From the NCBI GenBank assembly GCA_019454045.1, contig SKCR01025357.1, positions 62,001 to 126,000 of the forward strand: DNA of 64,000 nt. The letters are read 5' to 3'. The notes beneath the pieces are model-generated. The model saw only the letters and a program-made list of their open reading frames with translations. It was not told the DNA's origin and did no database searches. A program made the translations under genes and the position numbers. Source of the DNA: Zanthoxylum bungeanum (Eukaryota; Streptophyta; Magnoliopsida; Sapindales; Rutaceae). Numbering within the stretch: position 1 is the first letter of the stretch; each line of letters starts with the position of its first letter. Shown in pieces: positions 13,407 through 23,444 of this stretch.

Positions 13407-13790
13407 GTGCAGCCATGCATAAAGGAAGATTCTCTGCAACTAAACCTGAAACCAATCCCAAAGCGCTGCAAAAAGAGGAAAAGGAAAGTCAGTGCTCACT
13501 TGAAGATGATCCCTGGAAGGTTAAGAAGAAGGCCGAGCCAATTTTGCCGAATATGCAGTCCAGAATTTCCAACTGGGGGACAATCTACATATCCTGGGGG
13601 ACTATCTATGGATAAATTGCCACAGCCTGCCAAGTTGTCTTTTTCATCTCATAAGAACCAGTGGATACCAAAGAAGAAAGCAGATGAGATTACCCGGTTC
13701 ACTACATTTAAGCCACCATGACCATTTCGGTGGTTACGTCTGGCTGAAGACGTTAAATTTAGCGCTAGCGGGGAGGCAACCCTTGCATTT
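13407..13790 (+). pseudogene. Remnant of the 3' end of gypsy pol / 3' region
   Basis: After the gag fragment comes a short Lys-rich frame ending in TRFTTFKPP. At about 13725-13785 follows the sequence around GACGTTAAATTTAGCGCTAGC and GGGAGGCAACCC, a conserved trace of the pol end in Athila/Tat elements. No protease, RT or integrase lies between them. The junction marks the internal deletion that removed pol, roughly between 13350 and 13720. Confidence 0.55.
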
Positions 13791-13799
13791 GCATCTTGT

Positions 13800-14500
13800 T
13801 TATTTTTGTTTATTTATTTTAGTTTATTGTGTGATATTTATTAAATTGCATGTTATTTATGCAGGTAGCACGAAACACACAACGCCCGCGCAACCAAATT
13901 CTAACCAGCATGAGCCTGATCAAATTCAAAAAAATGAATGAAGCAAAAAGAGACAAGAAAAGAAAAGAAAAACCATACTATATTGAGCACAAAATAAGGC
14001 AATTACATAGCATAATTGAGATATCTAAATTATTTTGACCCATCGATCCCAATTTTTAAACGAAATCATTAAGTTGGCTTACTTAGGATCAAGCTGTAAC
14101 TGAACCTTTACACACACACACACTGTGAGTCTAGCCTAGATGATTTACTCAAGAATTTGGATTTGAGCTGAATTACGTACTTTGAAGGTTCTCTAATTTC
14201 ATTTATAAGCTTTCTTTGAGGATAATTTTATGCGTAACTATCGGGACTATGCTGTTATATTTTTGCATGATTGCATGTGTGAATGACGTTTGTGGGTATC
14301 GTCACTGTAAGCCCTCACGAGACTATAACTCATCCACTAGGGCCACCTAGGGGTTTAAAGGCTTGTTGCATATGCTAAATGCAATCGTGATCCCTACGAA
14401 AGTGGCTTAGTTAATTTAGTTATTTTTAATTGTTTATTTGAATTTAGTTTTTATTTTGTCTTTTGCTCGGGACTAGCAAAATCTTATGTTTGAGGGTGTT
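13800..14500 (+). other. 3' untranslated region of Athila-like element with polypurine tract
   Basis: This AT-rich non-coding region runs to the second LTR. The short tract TTTGAGGGTGTT (14489-14500) directly before TGATAAG is the probable polypurine tract. No gene is visible. Confidence 0.6.
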
Positions 14501-15944
14501 TGATAAGTGCGGTTTATACCCATTTATTATGGCATTCTTAGCCCATTATTTTGTTATGTTTCGTGCCATTTAATGTCATTTATAGTTTACTTTATGTTTT
14601 ATTTACATGAGCATTAATACATGGATCTTGGGACATTTGCACGTTTTTTGGGAACTTTTGGGAGCATCGAAAGCAAGGCGCAGCACCAGTAAAGAAAATG
14701 CACTGGCGCCACGGTGCTAGTCACCAGGCGTTGCAGCGCCCAAACGTGTCACATATTTTCCAGAGAGACAGGCGCCGCAGCGCCCAAGTCAAGGCACCAC
14801 GACGCCTTCAAGCTGTCACGCATTCAATACAGAAGACTGAGAGCTTGGCGCCGTGGCCTCCAAGCCCAGAGCCGCGGCGCCTGCAAGGAAACTTCATCCC
14901 ATACAGAAACCTGAGAGAAGGGCAACATGGCGCCAATAACCAAGCGCCACGGTGCTGCGGGAGTACATACACACGCGCGTTCCAAATTTGATTTTTAGGG
15001 TTTTTTAGGATACCCAATGACTCCAAGCCTACATTATAAATACATTAGTTCATCCAAGACTTAGGAGGAGGCTAATACACAGCACAAAACACAGAAACAC
15101 ATATTTTTAGAGATCCAAGGAGAATGATTGAATAGCGACAAGATGAGAAGAAGGCGGTGACGTCCGAAGAGGAAGAGATTCAATTCGGGTTTTATCATCT
15201 TATTTCTTTCTTATAACTCTAATGATTTCCATTAGATTCATGACTTGTTTATCATTATTTTTATCTTTTTTCATGAACTAAACTCCTTAATTCTAGAGAA
15301 TTATGTAATTGATGCTTGAACCTTGTAATTATTTGTCAATTTTGTTATGAAGTTTTATTGATTTATTTATATTCTCTTGAGTTTAATGCTTTGTGTTTGC
15401 TGGCCACAAATATGATGATATATGTTTGAAATCTATCACTCGAGAGAGGGGATTTTGAATTGATCTAGAGAATATGACATAGGATTTTATAGAGTTCGAG
15501 AGAATCTGTATTTCATTTGAAGTCGTTAACATAGAATCACAAAGCGTAATGAGTTGTTAACTACTAGATTTTTATAGAGATATCGAAGTCTGTAGTTGAT
15601 GATATTTTCACTCGGCACTCGAGAGAGGGATTGGATATTTTCGGAGTCTTGACTTATAAACAATATAACAGAACAATGATTAATTGGCATGACAAATACA
15701 TAGGAGACAGCTAGGTGAAATCAGGATCCAGAATCTCTATTGTATTAGTTCCTCATATCAAATTATTTTTATATTTATTTATTTAATTAAATCTTTATTA
15801 ATTATCGTCTAAATAAAGTTAGGATTATCAATTGTAGTACTTAGTGCAAGTTAACGCAATCCATGTGGGTTCGACACTCTTCACTCATAGTTATACTAAA
15901 ACTTAACACCGTACACTTGCGGTATGATATAAAATATCACAACA
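14501..15944 (+). repeat. 3' LTR of Athila-like element
   Basis: The LTR is 1444 bp, collinear with 10999-12423 and ends ATCACAACA. Many scattered substitutions and short indels separate the two LTRs, so this is not a very recent insertion. Confidence 0.88.
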
Positions 15945-16514
15945 GTATACCATAAGATGGATCTTGAAACATGTTCTTTGTGATCTTTGAGATATTAAGA
16001 ACGAGTTTCTTATTCATGGGGAATTTAGTCTGCAACCATAAGGTCAGATTAGTTTTTGATTCTAATTATGAGATTAGATGGTCTATGTCATATAAAGTCA
16101 AAAAAGATGCAGTGGGAGTGTCACCGTTAATTCAACTAAATTAGTGGAATAAGTTGCAACTTATGAAGTTGCATAGTGACCCTATAGATTACAAGTTTTC
16201 ATATTAGTGAAGTGTTTGTGGTTGTCTTATAGTATTTGGATTTGATCTCTAAATACATAGACAACTCAGTAGCTTGAGCGCAATATTTTAGAGCATCTGA
16301 GTCATATTGATGTAGAATTTCGATTCTAAAAAATATGAATGATGCTGCTAAAGGAAAACAGTTGGGTTTGTTGGACAGACTCGATTTGTAAAGCAGGCTT
16401 ACTTGTTGTTGCCTACCTCTTGAGTGCTGGTGAGCTTGAGGGCCATGAGTATGCGATACACATTAAGATGTGTATAGGATACCATGGATTGGCACTAGAG
16501 CAAGTGCGAGAAAT

Positions 16515-19013
16515 TGTTAGGGTTGGTGCTCGGAGTGCTAATCCGGATCGTATTTATGTCCGATTGATAAATACGAGCAATATATTTTCCATAATATTAC
16601 ATAATTATTGGTAGCACTCTTGTCTTTTATATGCTTATTCGATCTAATTGCAATTAGATATCTGATTACGATTAGATCGAAACTGAATCTGGTTCAGTGA
16701 TACATGTATATTAGACAAAGACCCTAGGATTTACAATATAGTGCGCAGTTTGGGAAGCACACTATAAGATGTATATCCTTAAATAAAGTTCCTGGTCAAG
16801 ATTTGCTAACACGGGTCGGTTAGTAAAATCTGCTGAGACCAGTACATGTCGTATATCGTGACTTGGTCTGATGGTTTATCCCAATGAACCATGAGTCTCG
16901 GGAGACTCGTATAGACATGTAGGTTTTTATTTGATAAGACACTAAACGACTCACTGAAGGTTTCCTGATAGATGGTATACCAACGTCAATAGGAACCTTC
17001 TCGAGTTGAGCGAGCATAGTAGTCCTTTGACTTGAGATACCACAGTGGGATATATAAGTTATCCTCCACACTTTGATTGCAGTCACGTCACCGATCTATT
17101 TAGATCAGACATCCGCATGTTCGTTAGGTGTGGACCGATGCTCATTATATCCAGTGCGTATCAAGATATGATCTGTCAGTCCTGTGTACAGGGCATATGC
17201 ATCCGCACGTGTTTACGATTTAGTAAATCAATGGTCGTGGTATAACTTCGGAAATCAGTTCCGAGTGTTATTTAGAGATCGTAAATTGAAAGTCGAATGT
17301 ATTATACTGAACGGATTTGACGTTTTCATTTATATCCCATGTATAATACGGATAGCCTGTGACGGAGAGATTATAGGTATGCAATGACGTCGGCTTGTAT
17401 AGTTTAGCGAGATTATCTGTGGTCGTCATAATCCATGAGTGGGTGGATTATGGACATGAAATTGGATTTCGTGACAGATAAACCAAAACTTAGAGAGTCC
17501 CACAATATGAAGTGTACTCGTTGAGCACTTGGGCAACACAATATGAATAATACAGATTATTCATAATACTTCATCGGATCAAATGAGTTAATTCAGATCG
17601 TTTAATCAGTTAAACGATAACACATGCATTAGGAGATTTTGTCCGTTAATAATTATTGTGTATTTATATTTGATACATAATACGATTAGATACACATTAA
17701 TTATTCGTCAAATGAGATTTTGACACATGCCATAAATATATGTATTTGTTATTTACTGTAAATAAAAATACATATATAATAATAATAATTACATTAATTA
17801 ATTATTTGGATATTTAATTATTAAATATTTGAATTGTTAATTAATAAACTTTTTCCATAAATGTTATGGAATTTGTCCATTTATTATTGGAACAAATGGC
17901 ATGAATTAATTAAAATTGATGTGTGTAATGTTGATTGGATTACATAAAGTTTAATTTATTTTTAATTAGATTAAATGTGCTAAATGACCAAAATGCCCTT
18001 GTTGACCTTGTCAAAGTCGGTCATGAGCTTCTTTATAAGATAAAAAATTTCCACTTCTTCTAAGTGGTTGCCATGGCCGAACACCTCAAATAAAATGGGT
18101 TTCAAATCTTGTTTGATAAATCCATGAAGAATTGAAGCAAAAATCAAGAAAAAGATTAAGGATTTAGGAGATTTAAGGTAAGTCTTCAAAACCCTAAGCT
18201 TGGAAATTTGATTTCTTGTTTCTTGATGATTTAGAAATGTTCTAGGGTTTCTTTCAATTATGAATTTTTGGGACTTTTGGTTGTGGATGATGGATTGGAA
18301 GTATGTGTGCATGTGTGAAGTATATTTGGATGAAATTAATTTAATTAGTGTCCAATTTGATCAATTGTTGATGAGTTGCTATTATAGAGTGTTATGACCA
18401 CTCATGTAACACCTAGAATTATTTTTGGATTGTTCATATGTGGTGACTTTGGTTGGTGTTATGATTAATTAGATTAATCTTGAAAATTTGGATTTGAAGC
18501 ATGAAAATTGGAACTTTTGGTTTCTGGATCAGATTCTGTAAAACTGGAAATTTTGTGATGAATTTGATGTCATATAAATGTAATGGATGTGTTTTGGGAG
18601 TTGGAACAATTGCCGAAAAGTATTTCGGAGTTGAAATAAGCGAAAACGGCCAAAAACAGCGTTACCGGGTGGATTTTGAGCCAACCGAGTGACAGCTGTC
18701 CAAACAGTGAGTTTGTCACTGTTCGGGCAGCCCATGAATTACCCTGATACTATTAGGATTGACCTGGGCAGTCCCCATAAGTGTCGGGTGGTCGGTTCGG
18801 TCAAAAACGTGTTTTGCATCATTTTGCGGAAAAATATTTTTCGTAAAAGTTTTGTGACGTTTCAACCTAATTTATGTTGATATTTGATATTAAATAAAAA
18901 TGTTTATGTGAAATATGAATAAATTATTCATTATTCGGTAATCTGAAAAAGTCTTAAATTATGATTTCGCCCAAACCGCACTTCCGCTGCGCCCATCGCC
19001 CAAAACCCCAACA
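16515..19013 (+). mobile_element. Family-A long terminal repeat, right end of tandem array
   Basis: This 2499-bp copy of the LTR at 5630-8156 starts TGTTAGGG and ends CCCCAACA. It is preceded by a purine tract and is not followed by an iMet primer site in the same orientation, so it is the 3' end of the array. The target duplication cannot be tested because the left end lies outside the window. Confidence 0.85.
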
Positions 19014-20111
19014 AATGGGTCAAGGATCGAGGTCAGACTCTGATACCAATTAAAAATTCGTATTTGGTCCTAGGTTATGACCCTATGCGGAATTATACAT
19101 AATAATTTAAGACATGTTATAATTATTGTTTCTATGAATTAAGAACATGCATCGTTAAGTCTATGCAATTAGGAAATAAAGAATATATATCAAAGTAATA
19201 AATAATCAATACAATAATCTTGTTGACGAAGTGCAAAACTCGTGCGAATAAGAAATCACTTCGGGTATCTAGGCTACAGGCCAAAATCCATTATAACGAG
19301 AAAAACTTACAGTGATGGTATAAGACCTATGGTAGCAACTCTGCCGACTCTAATAGCTCTTGACTGTAATAACCCGAAGAACTCCTTGAGCTCGCACCAA
19401 GCGGCCTTCTCCAGAACCTCTGAAGTCTATTGGTGGATTAACCATGCGAACTCGCGATGTCGAAACTCTGACTACCAGTCTTCCTCCTAAAGAACTTCGA
19501 CGGCTTAGGAAATTGGGTTAAAGTTGTGTTTCTGTGTTGATGGTCAAACAATGATCAGTATCACCAAGAAAACGAAGACAGAATATTCAAAATAGTCTTC
19601 AAGTTGAAAATCAAGAAGGTTGAAAAATTAAGAAGATATGAGGCTCAGAGTAATGTGTTTTCAACACTTGTGAAAGTGGCTCAATGTTTATTTATATATG
19701 TAGGCAAAGGTAAGGGTTTTCTTGTGCAAAACAAGCTTGAAAACGCGTCCAAAATAACCTACTTACGCACAGGCGTTCGAACGCCACAAGAACAAGTGTC
19801 GAACGCGCGCTGTTTCGCAAACTCGTTTTGACGTAATCTCGAACTCACCTCGAACGCAAACATACTGGAAGGTTTCGTTCGAACGGAAAGATGAACGCAC
19901 TACGCACGAGAACCTTTTGCCATGTATTGTTCGAACCCAAATACGAATGTGACACGAGCGCCACTCGTTCGAAAGCAAACATGAATGCAACATAAACGCA
20001 TATCTGATTCCTTCACGCACAATCTGCCAAATACCAGTCCAATTGCTCCAAAATCTTCAAGACTCATTGCTACTTAGTTGAATTTTTTTTGTTACGGACA
20101 TTGCGAAAAAC

Positions 20112-20142
<31 letters not shown>

Positions 20143-20380
20143 CAAGTTTTTCCCCTCATAAGAACGTTTGTAGAAATCAGAGAGCCTGCGAGGATGAGTT
20201 TCACAACCAAAAGGTGGTATGTGATAATAACACCACAGACAGAAGTGAGAAATTTCACAAGCAAAATTTTATTTGTATTTCTTAACCCAGTTTTCATATG
20301 AAGTGAGAGACCAATAAAAACACATACAACAACAACAGAAGCACTTTCTCATGTTTTCTTTACATTCAAAAGTTAGATAA
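19014..20380. other. Unassigned region; possible minus-strand LTR remnant plus gene-flanking DNA
   Basis: At 19037-19048 lies ACTCTGATACCA, the reverse complement of an iMet primer site with one change. This suggests a minus-strand Copia element whose LTR would start near 19050, but I cannot place clean LTR ends. At 19765-19990 there is a cluster of CGTTCGAACG-type palindromes. A (CATA)n microsatellite lies at 20113-20142. From about 20150 to 20380 the sequence is the ancestral left flank of the Copia insertion and joins 44968 onward, downstream of the small gene. The ORFs here are short and not convincing. Confidence 0.35.
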
Positions 20381-20814
20381 TGTAGAGTCTTGCTGCTATT
20401 TTCTTCAAGTGTGCAGTTGTTTTGCATGAAGTGTGCAAGTTGGCAAGAAGCTTCCTGCCATGTGAGGATGAACCAGCTGCCATGCATCCATGAGAAAACT
20501 CCAAGCCACCTTTAGGTGGTGATTTCCAAGAATCAATGGGAGTTGAAAATGGAAGAAGAAGCCAACCTACTTTAGGTGAGTTATTGTAGATTTGTTGACA
20601 TTTTGACACTGGATGTTGCCTATAAATTTAGGCCTTTGCAGTATGTTTAAGACACCCCAAATGAGTTGTAAGCTCCAGGTAGAGAGCTTAGAGAGTGTTA
20701 GTGAGGTTTTTCATTTTGTAAAGTTTAAACACTTTGTATCTATTCTTGTAGTAATAGAAATTCAATTCGGTTTTTCCTCAAACACACTCTAAAGTGATCG
20801 GAAAATCACAACAA
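20381..20814 (+). repeat. 5' LTR of Copia element
   Basis: The LTR begins TGTAGAGTC and ends AAATCACAACA. It contains a TATAAAT-like box near 20621 and matches 44529-44962 along its entire 434 bp. Confidence 0.92.
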
Positions 20815-20816
20815 GT

Positions 20817-20828
20817 GGTATCAGAGCT
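20817..20828 (+). other. Primer binding site, initiator-Met tRNA
   Basis: TGGTATCAGAGC lies two bases after the 5' LTR, the canonical Copia arrangement. Confidence 0.92.
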
Positions 20829-21079
20829 TTGGTTCTTCATTGGGGTCGAAAAATCGAAGAACGGAGCTCGGTTCGGAAAATTCGGGATCCGGAAAAGTTG
20901 TCAAAAATCAACTTTGAGCATACCATCAGCTAGTTCACGTCGAGACGAGCACGGTGGTATTTTTCGGCAATCAAACGGAGGTCCAGGGAGCCAGCACGCG
21001 CCAGACATAAACTTCCCACGCGCCGAGACTCGCAGCACGCGCCGCGCGTGTAGCTGGAGGTTGAAGACACTGACGTGTC

Positions 21080-21255
21080 TGCCATGTCAGCGCAACATCA
21101 GCGCACAGTCAGCGCCCAGTCAGCGCCACGTCAGTGCACAGTCAGCGCCACGTCAGTGTACAATCATCAACCACGTCAGCGCCACGTCATCCGTGGGGAC
21201 TGCCACGTCAGCGCCACGTGTCTGCCACATCAGCGCCACGTGTCTGCCACGTCAA
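21080..21255. repeat. CCACGTCAGCG-type repeats in Copia leader
   Basis: Between primer site and gag lies a run of degenerate short repeats built from CAGCGCCACGTCAG and GCCACGTGTCTG. Each unit carries an ACGT core, and two form CACGTG. The repeats create open frames (20794-21285, 21075-21266) that have no relation to gag. Confidence 0.75.
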
Positions 21256-21472
21256 CAGCCTGGTAAATTTCATTTAGCCCCATGAAGTTTTGAAATTTAT
21301 AGTTTTGCCCCAGAACTTTTAGTAATTTACAAATCAGCCCATGTGTCAGATTTAGACCAACGAAGTGTCTATTCCACCATTTTCGACCGTTCCGGACGCA
21401 ACAGTGACCTCGGATTTGTGAAATTCAACCCCGATTTTAATCTATTTTCATTTTAAACTTTAAAAACTTAAA

Positions 21473-22660
21473 ATGGAAATGGAAGATTCTCATTTTTGTG
21501 CAATGATTAAACTGGTTGCAACTAATTACTCCCTCCGCAGACCTCGAATGATAGATTTTTTACATTGCAAATATCTGTTTGATGTCATCGAGTTGAAGGG
21601 AGTGAAACCAGAGTCTGTTAAGGAGTATAACTGGAATAAACTCAACAACAGAACTTTGGGTCAGATTAGGCAGTGGATCGGTCACAGTGTCTTCCACCAC
21701 GTAGCACAGGATTCAGATGCTTACGGGATGTGGATAAAGCTGGAAGACATGTTCCAGGCCAAGACAGCTCGGAATAAAGCCCTGTTAATGAGGCGTTTGG
21801 TGAACCTGAAGCTACGGAGTGGAACTTCCGTTGCAGAACACACCAACGAGTTCCAGAGCCTGGTAAACCAGTTGTCTGCAATAGACATGCAGCTGTGAGA
21901 TGAAGTTCAAGCCCTCTTACTACTCAGTTCCCTTCCTGATAGCTGGGAGACATTGGTGGTTACTCTCAGCAATTTCGCTTCAGGAGGTAAAGTTACCATG
22001 CCTATAGTAAAAGATGCCATGTCGAATGAGGAGTCCAGGAGAAAAGATGTTGGATCAGAACAGACAGAAGCCTTCGTCACAGAGACTTGAGGAAGACATC
22101 AAGGAAGAGACGGAGAGAGAGACAGAAGCACAACCAGGGGTAGATCCTCAGATGGAAGGAAGCCTACCTATAAGTGCTACCATTGTGGCATTGTAGGCCA
22201 CCTAAAGAAGAATTGCTGAAAACTGTAACGAGAGTAGAGAGAAGGCAATCACCAGCCGAAGAATGACGAAGGAGAGACACTCGTTGTCCAAGCAGATGTA
22301 GCAATATGCTCCATGCAGGAAGAGACATGCCTTCACAACGCAACCCAAGATGTTGAGTGGGTGGTAGATACTGCAACATCATATCACGTCACTCCTCACA
22401 GAGATTTCTTTACAACCTACAAAGCGGGAGACTTTGGATCAGTGAAGATGGGAAATATCAGTTCCTCTGGGATAGTAGGAATTGGTGATATTCAGTTGCG
22501 GACAAATATCAGGTGTACATTGACCTTGAAGGATGTCCTACATGTTCCAGAACTTCGGCTGAATGTACTCTCGGGGATAGCTCTTGAAAAAAAGGGCTAT
22601 GACAATCACTTCAGAAATGGCAAATGGAGAATGACGAAATGTGTCATGGTTGTTGCCCGT
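21473..22660 (+). pseudogene. Copia gag and protease, with stops, interrupted before integrase
   Basis: The frame starting at 21473 (MEMEDSHF) encodes about 141 residues of a Copia gag of the UBN2 type, with the segment MWIKLEDMFQ and an LVNQLSAID stretch. A TGA stop at about 21896 and further disruptions follow. A zinc knuckle CYHCGIVGHLKKNC is readable at about 22175-22216 and is followed at once by a stop. Another frame (22313-22660) gives the protease region, where WVVDTATSYH stands in place of the usual D-S/T-G-A active site. It continues to VVAR, where the minus-strand family-A element is inserted after the target bases GCCCG. Gag, protease and pol are normally one polyprotein; here none can be made intact. 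Confidence 0.85.
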
Positions 22661-23444
22661 GAAATGGGTTTTAAGGGGGAATATCGGTAACGCAGCGGAA
22701 TCGCGGAAAATAAAAATTTTCCGATTTCAAAATTTTTCTCGGATCAATTAAATAAAATTATTTATTTAATTATCCAATTATCAAATTCTGAAAAATTACA
22801 CAAGAAATCAAATTTCTTAGTAATTACCAAATTGCACCCAAACTTTGTAAGTTTATCATTTTAGTCCAAAAATTGTCAAATACAAATTTGGATGATTCTA
22901 AATCATTTCTAAAATATTTTTCAACACATCTAATACATCAAAATCAGATTTCACACAAATCCTCAATTTTTCTGAAATTGCCAAGAGACCCACAAATTTT
23001 CAATTAATTACGATTTGGTCCTTTATGTTCAAAACAAGCCAAGATCAAATCCAATCAACCTAAAATTTTACATGCATCATATTCATACCATAATACATCA
23101 CATATATGAAAAGCCCCAAATTTGGAGTGGGTTATGAACCCTAATTTTCAATTTCATCAAATTGTCCAATTTCACCAAATTTACAAAATCCAACACTTTA
23201 ATCCATTCAATACTTCACCAATCAAGCCTCACCACTTGAAATAACTCTAGAAAAATTCTAGGTCACCAAGGAGTGGCTTACTAACTCTCGAATGGCAACT
23301 TTGATTTTCAAAGAATCAAAAGTAAGCCTTTGAAACCATTTCAAGGCTACTTACATACACACATCTTTCATTCAAGTTCACAACAATTAAAACACAAACT
23401 ATAAGTAGAGAGACAACATCAAAGCAACACAAGATGAAGCTAAG
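22661..23444 (-). repeat. Family-A LTR on minus strand, segment 1 (LTR 3' end)
   Basis: This segment matches 40337-41121, starting TGAAATGGGTTTTAAGG. It is the part of the LTR lying left of the gag-only element. With 33461-35276 it makes up a complete LTR of about 2600 bp. Confidence 0.85.

Larger units (their letters stand above)
10999..15944 (+). mobile_element. Athila/Tat-like gypsy deletion derivative (whole element)
   Basis: This 4946-bp element has LTRs at 10999-12423 and 14501-15944 and a 2077-bp interior. The left flank GTAGA (10994-10998) and right flank GTATA (15945-15949) form a target duplication with one mismatch. Removing the element plus one repeat restores the sequence seen at about 5030-5055 in the first family-A copy. 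The primer site is of the TGGCACCGTTGTCGGGGATT type, common in the Athila group. The interior keeps the C-terminal part of gag and a short stretch typical of the end of pol; protease, reverse transcriptase, RNase H and integrase are absent. It is therefore non-autonomous, younger than the host family-A element, and probably arose by internal deletion. Confidence 0.88.
8157..16514 (+). mobile_element. Family-A internal region, second copy (non-coding, with nested insertion)
   Basis: The internal region between two family-A LTRs is about 3.4 kb after removing the nested Athila-like element at 10999-15944 and its target repeat. It has no recognisable gag or pol. Near the primer site it carries four degenerate copies of a GTGCCAAAGCTGT motif (about 8521, 8619, 8698 and 8799), also present in the first copy at about 2070, 2169, 2246 and 2347. 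Several AGTGGGAG motifs resembling the polypurine tract are scattered along it (about 8928, 10275, 10583, 10645 and 16110). It ends in the tract at 16501-16514. Conservation between copies without coding capacity suggests selection on cis signals or recent amplification by a helper element. Confidence 0.75.

Noticed and set aside
20794..21285. 163-codon ORF with Ser/Arg/Gln repeats upstream of Copia gag
   Set aside because: It starts in the primer site region and is produced by the CCACGTCAGCG repeat; it is unrelated to gag and overlaps another open frame of the same repeat.
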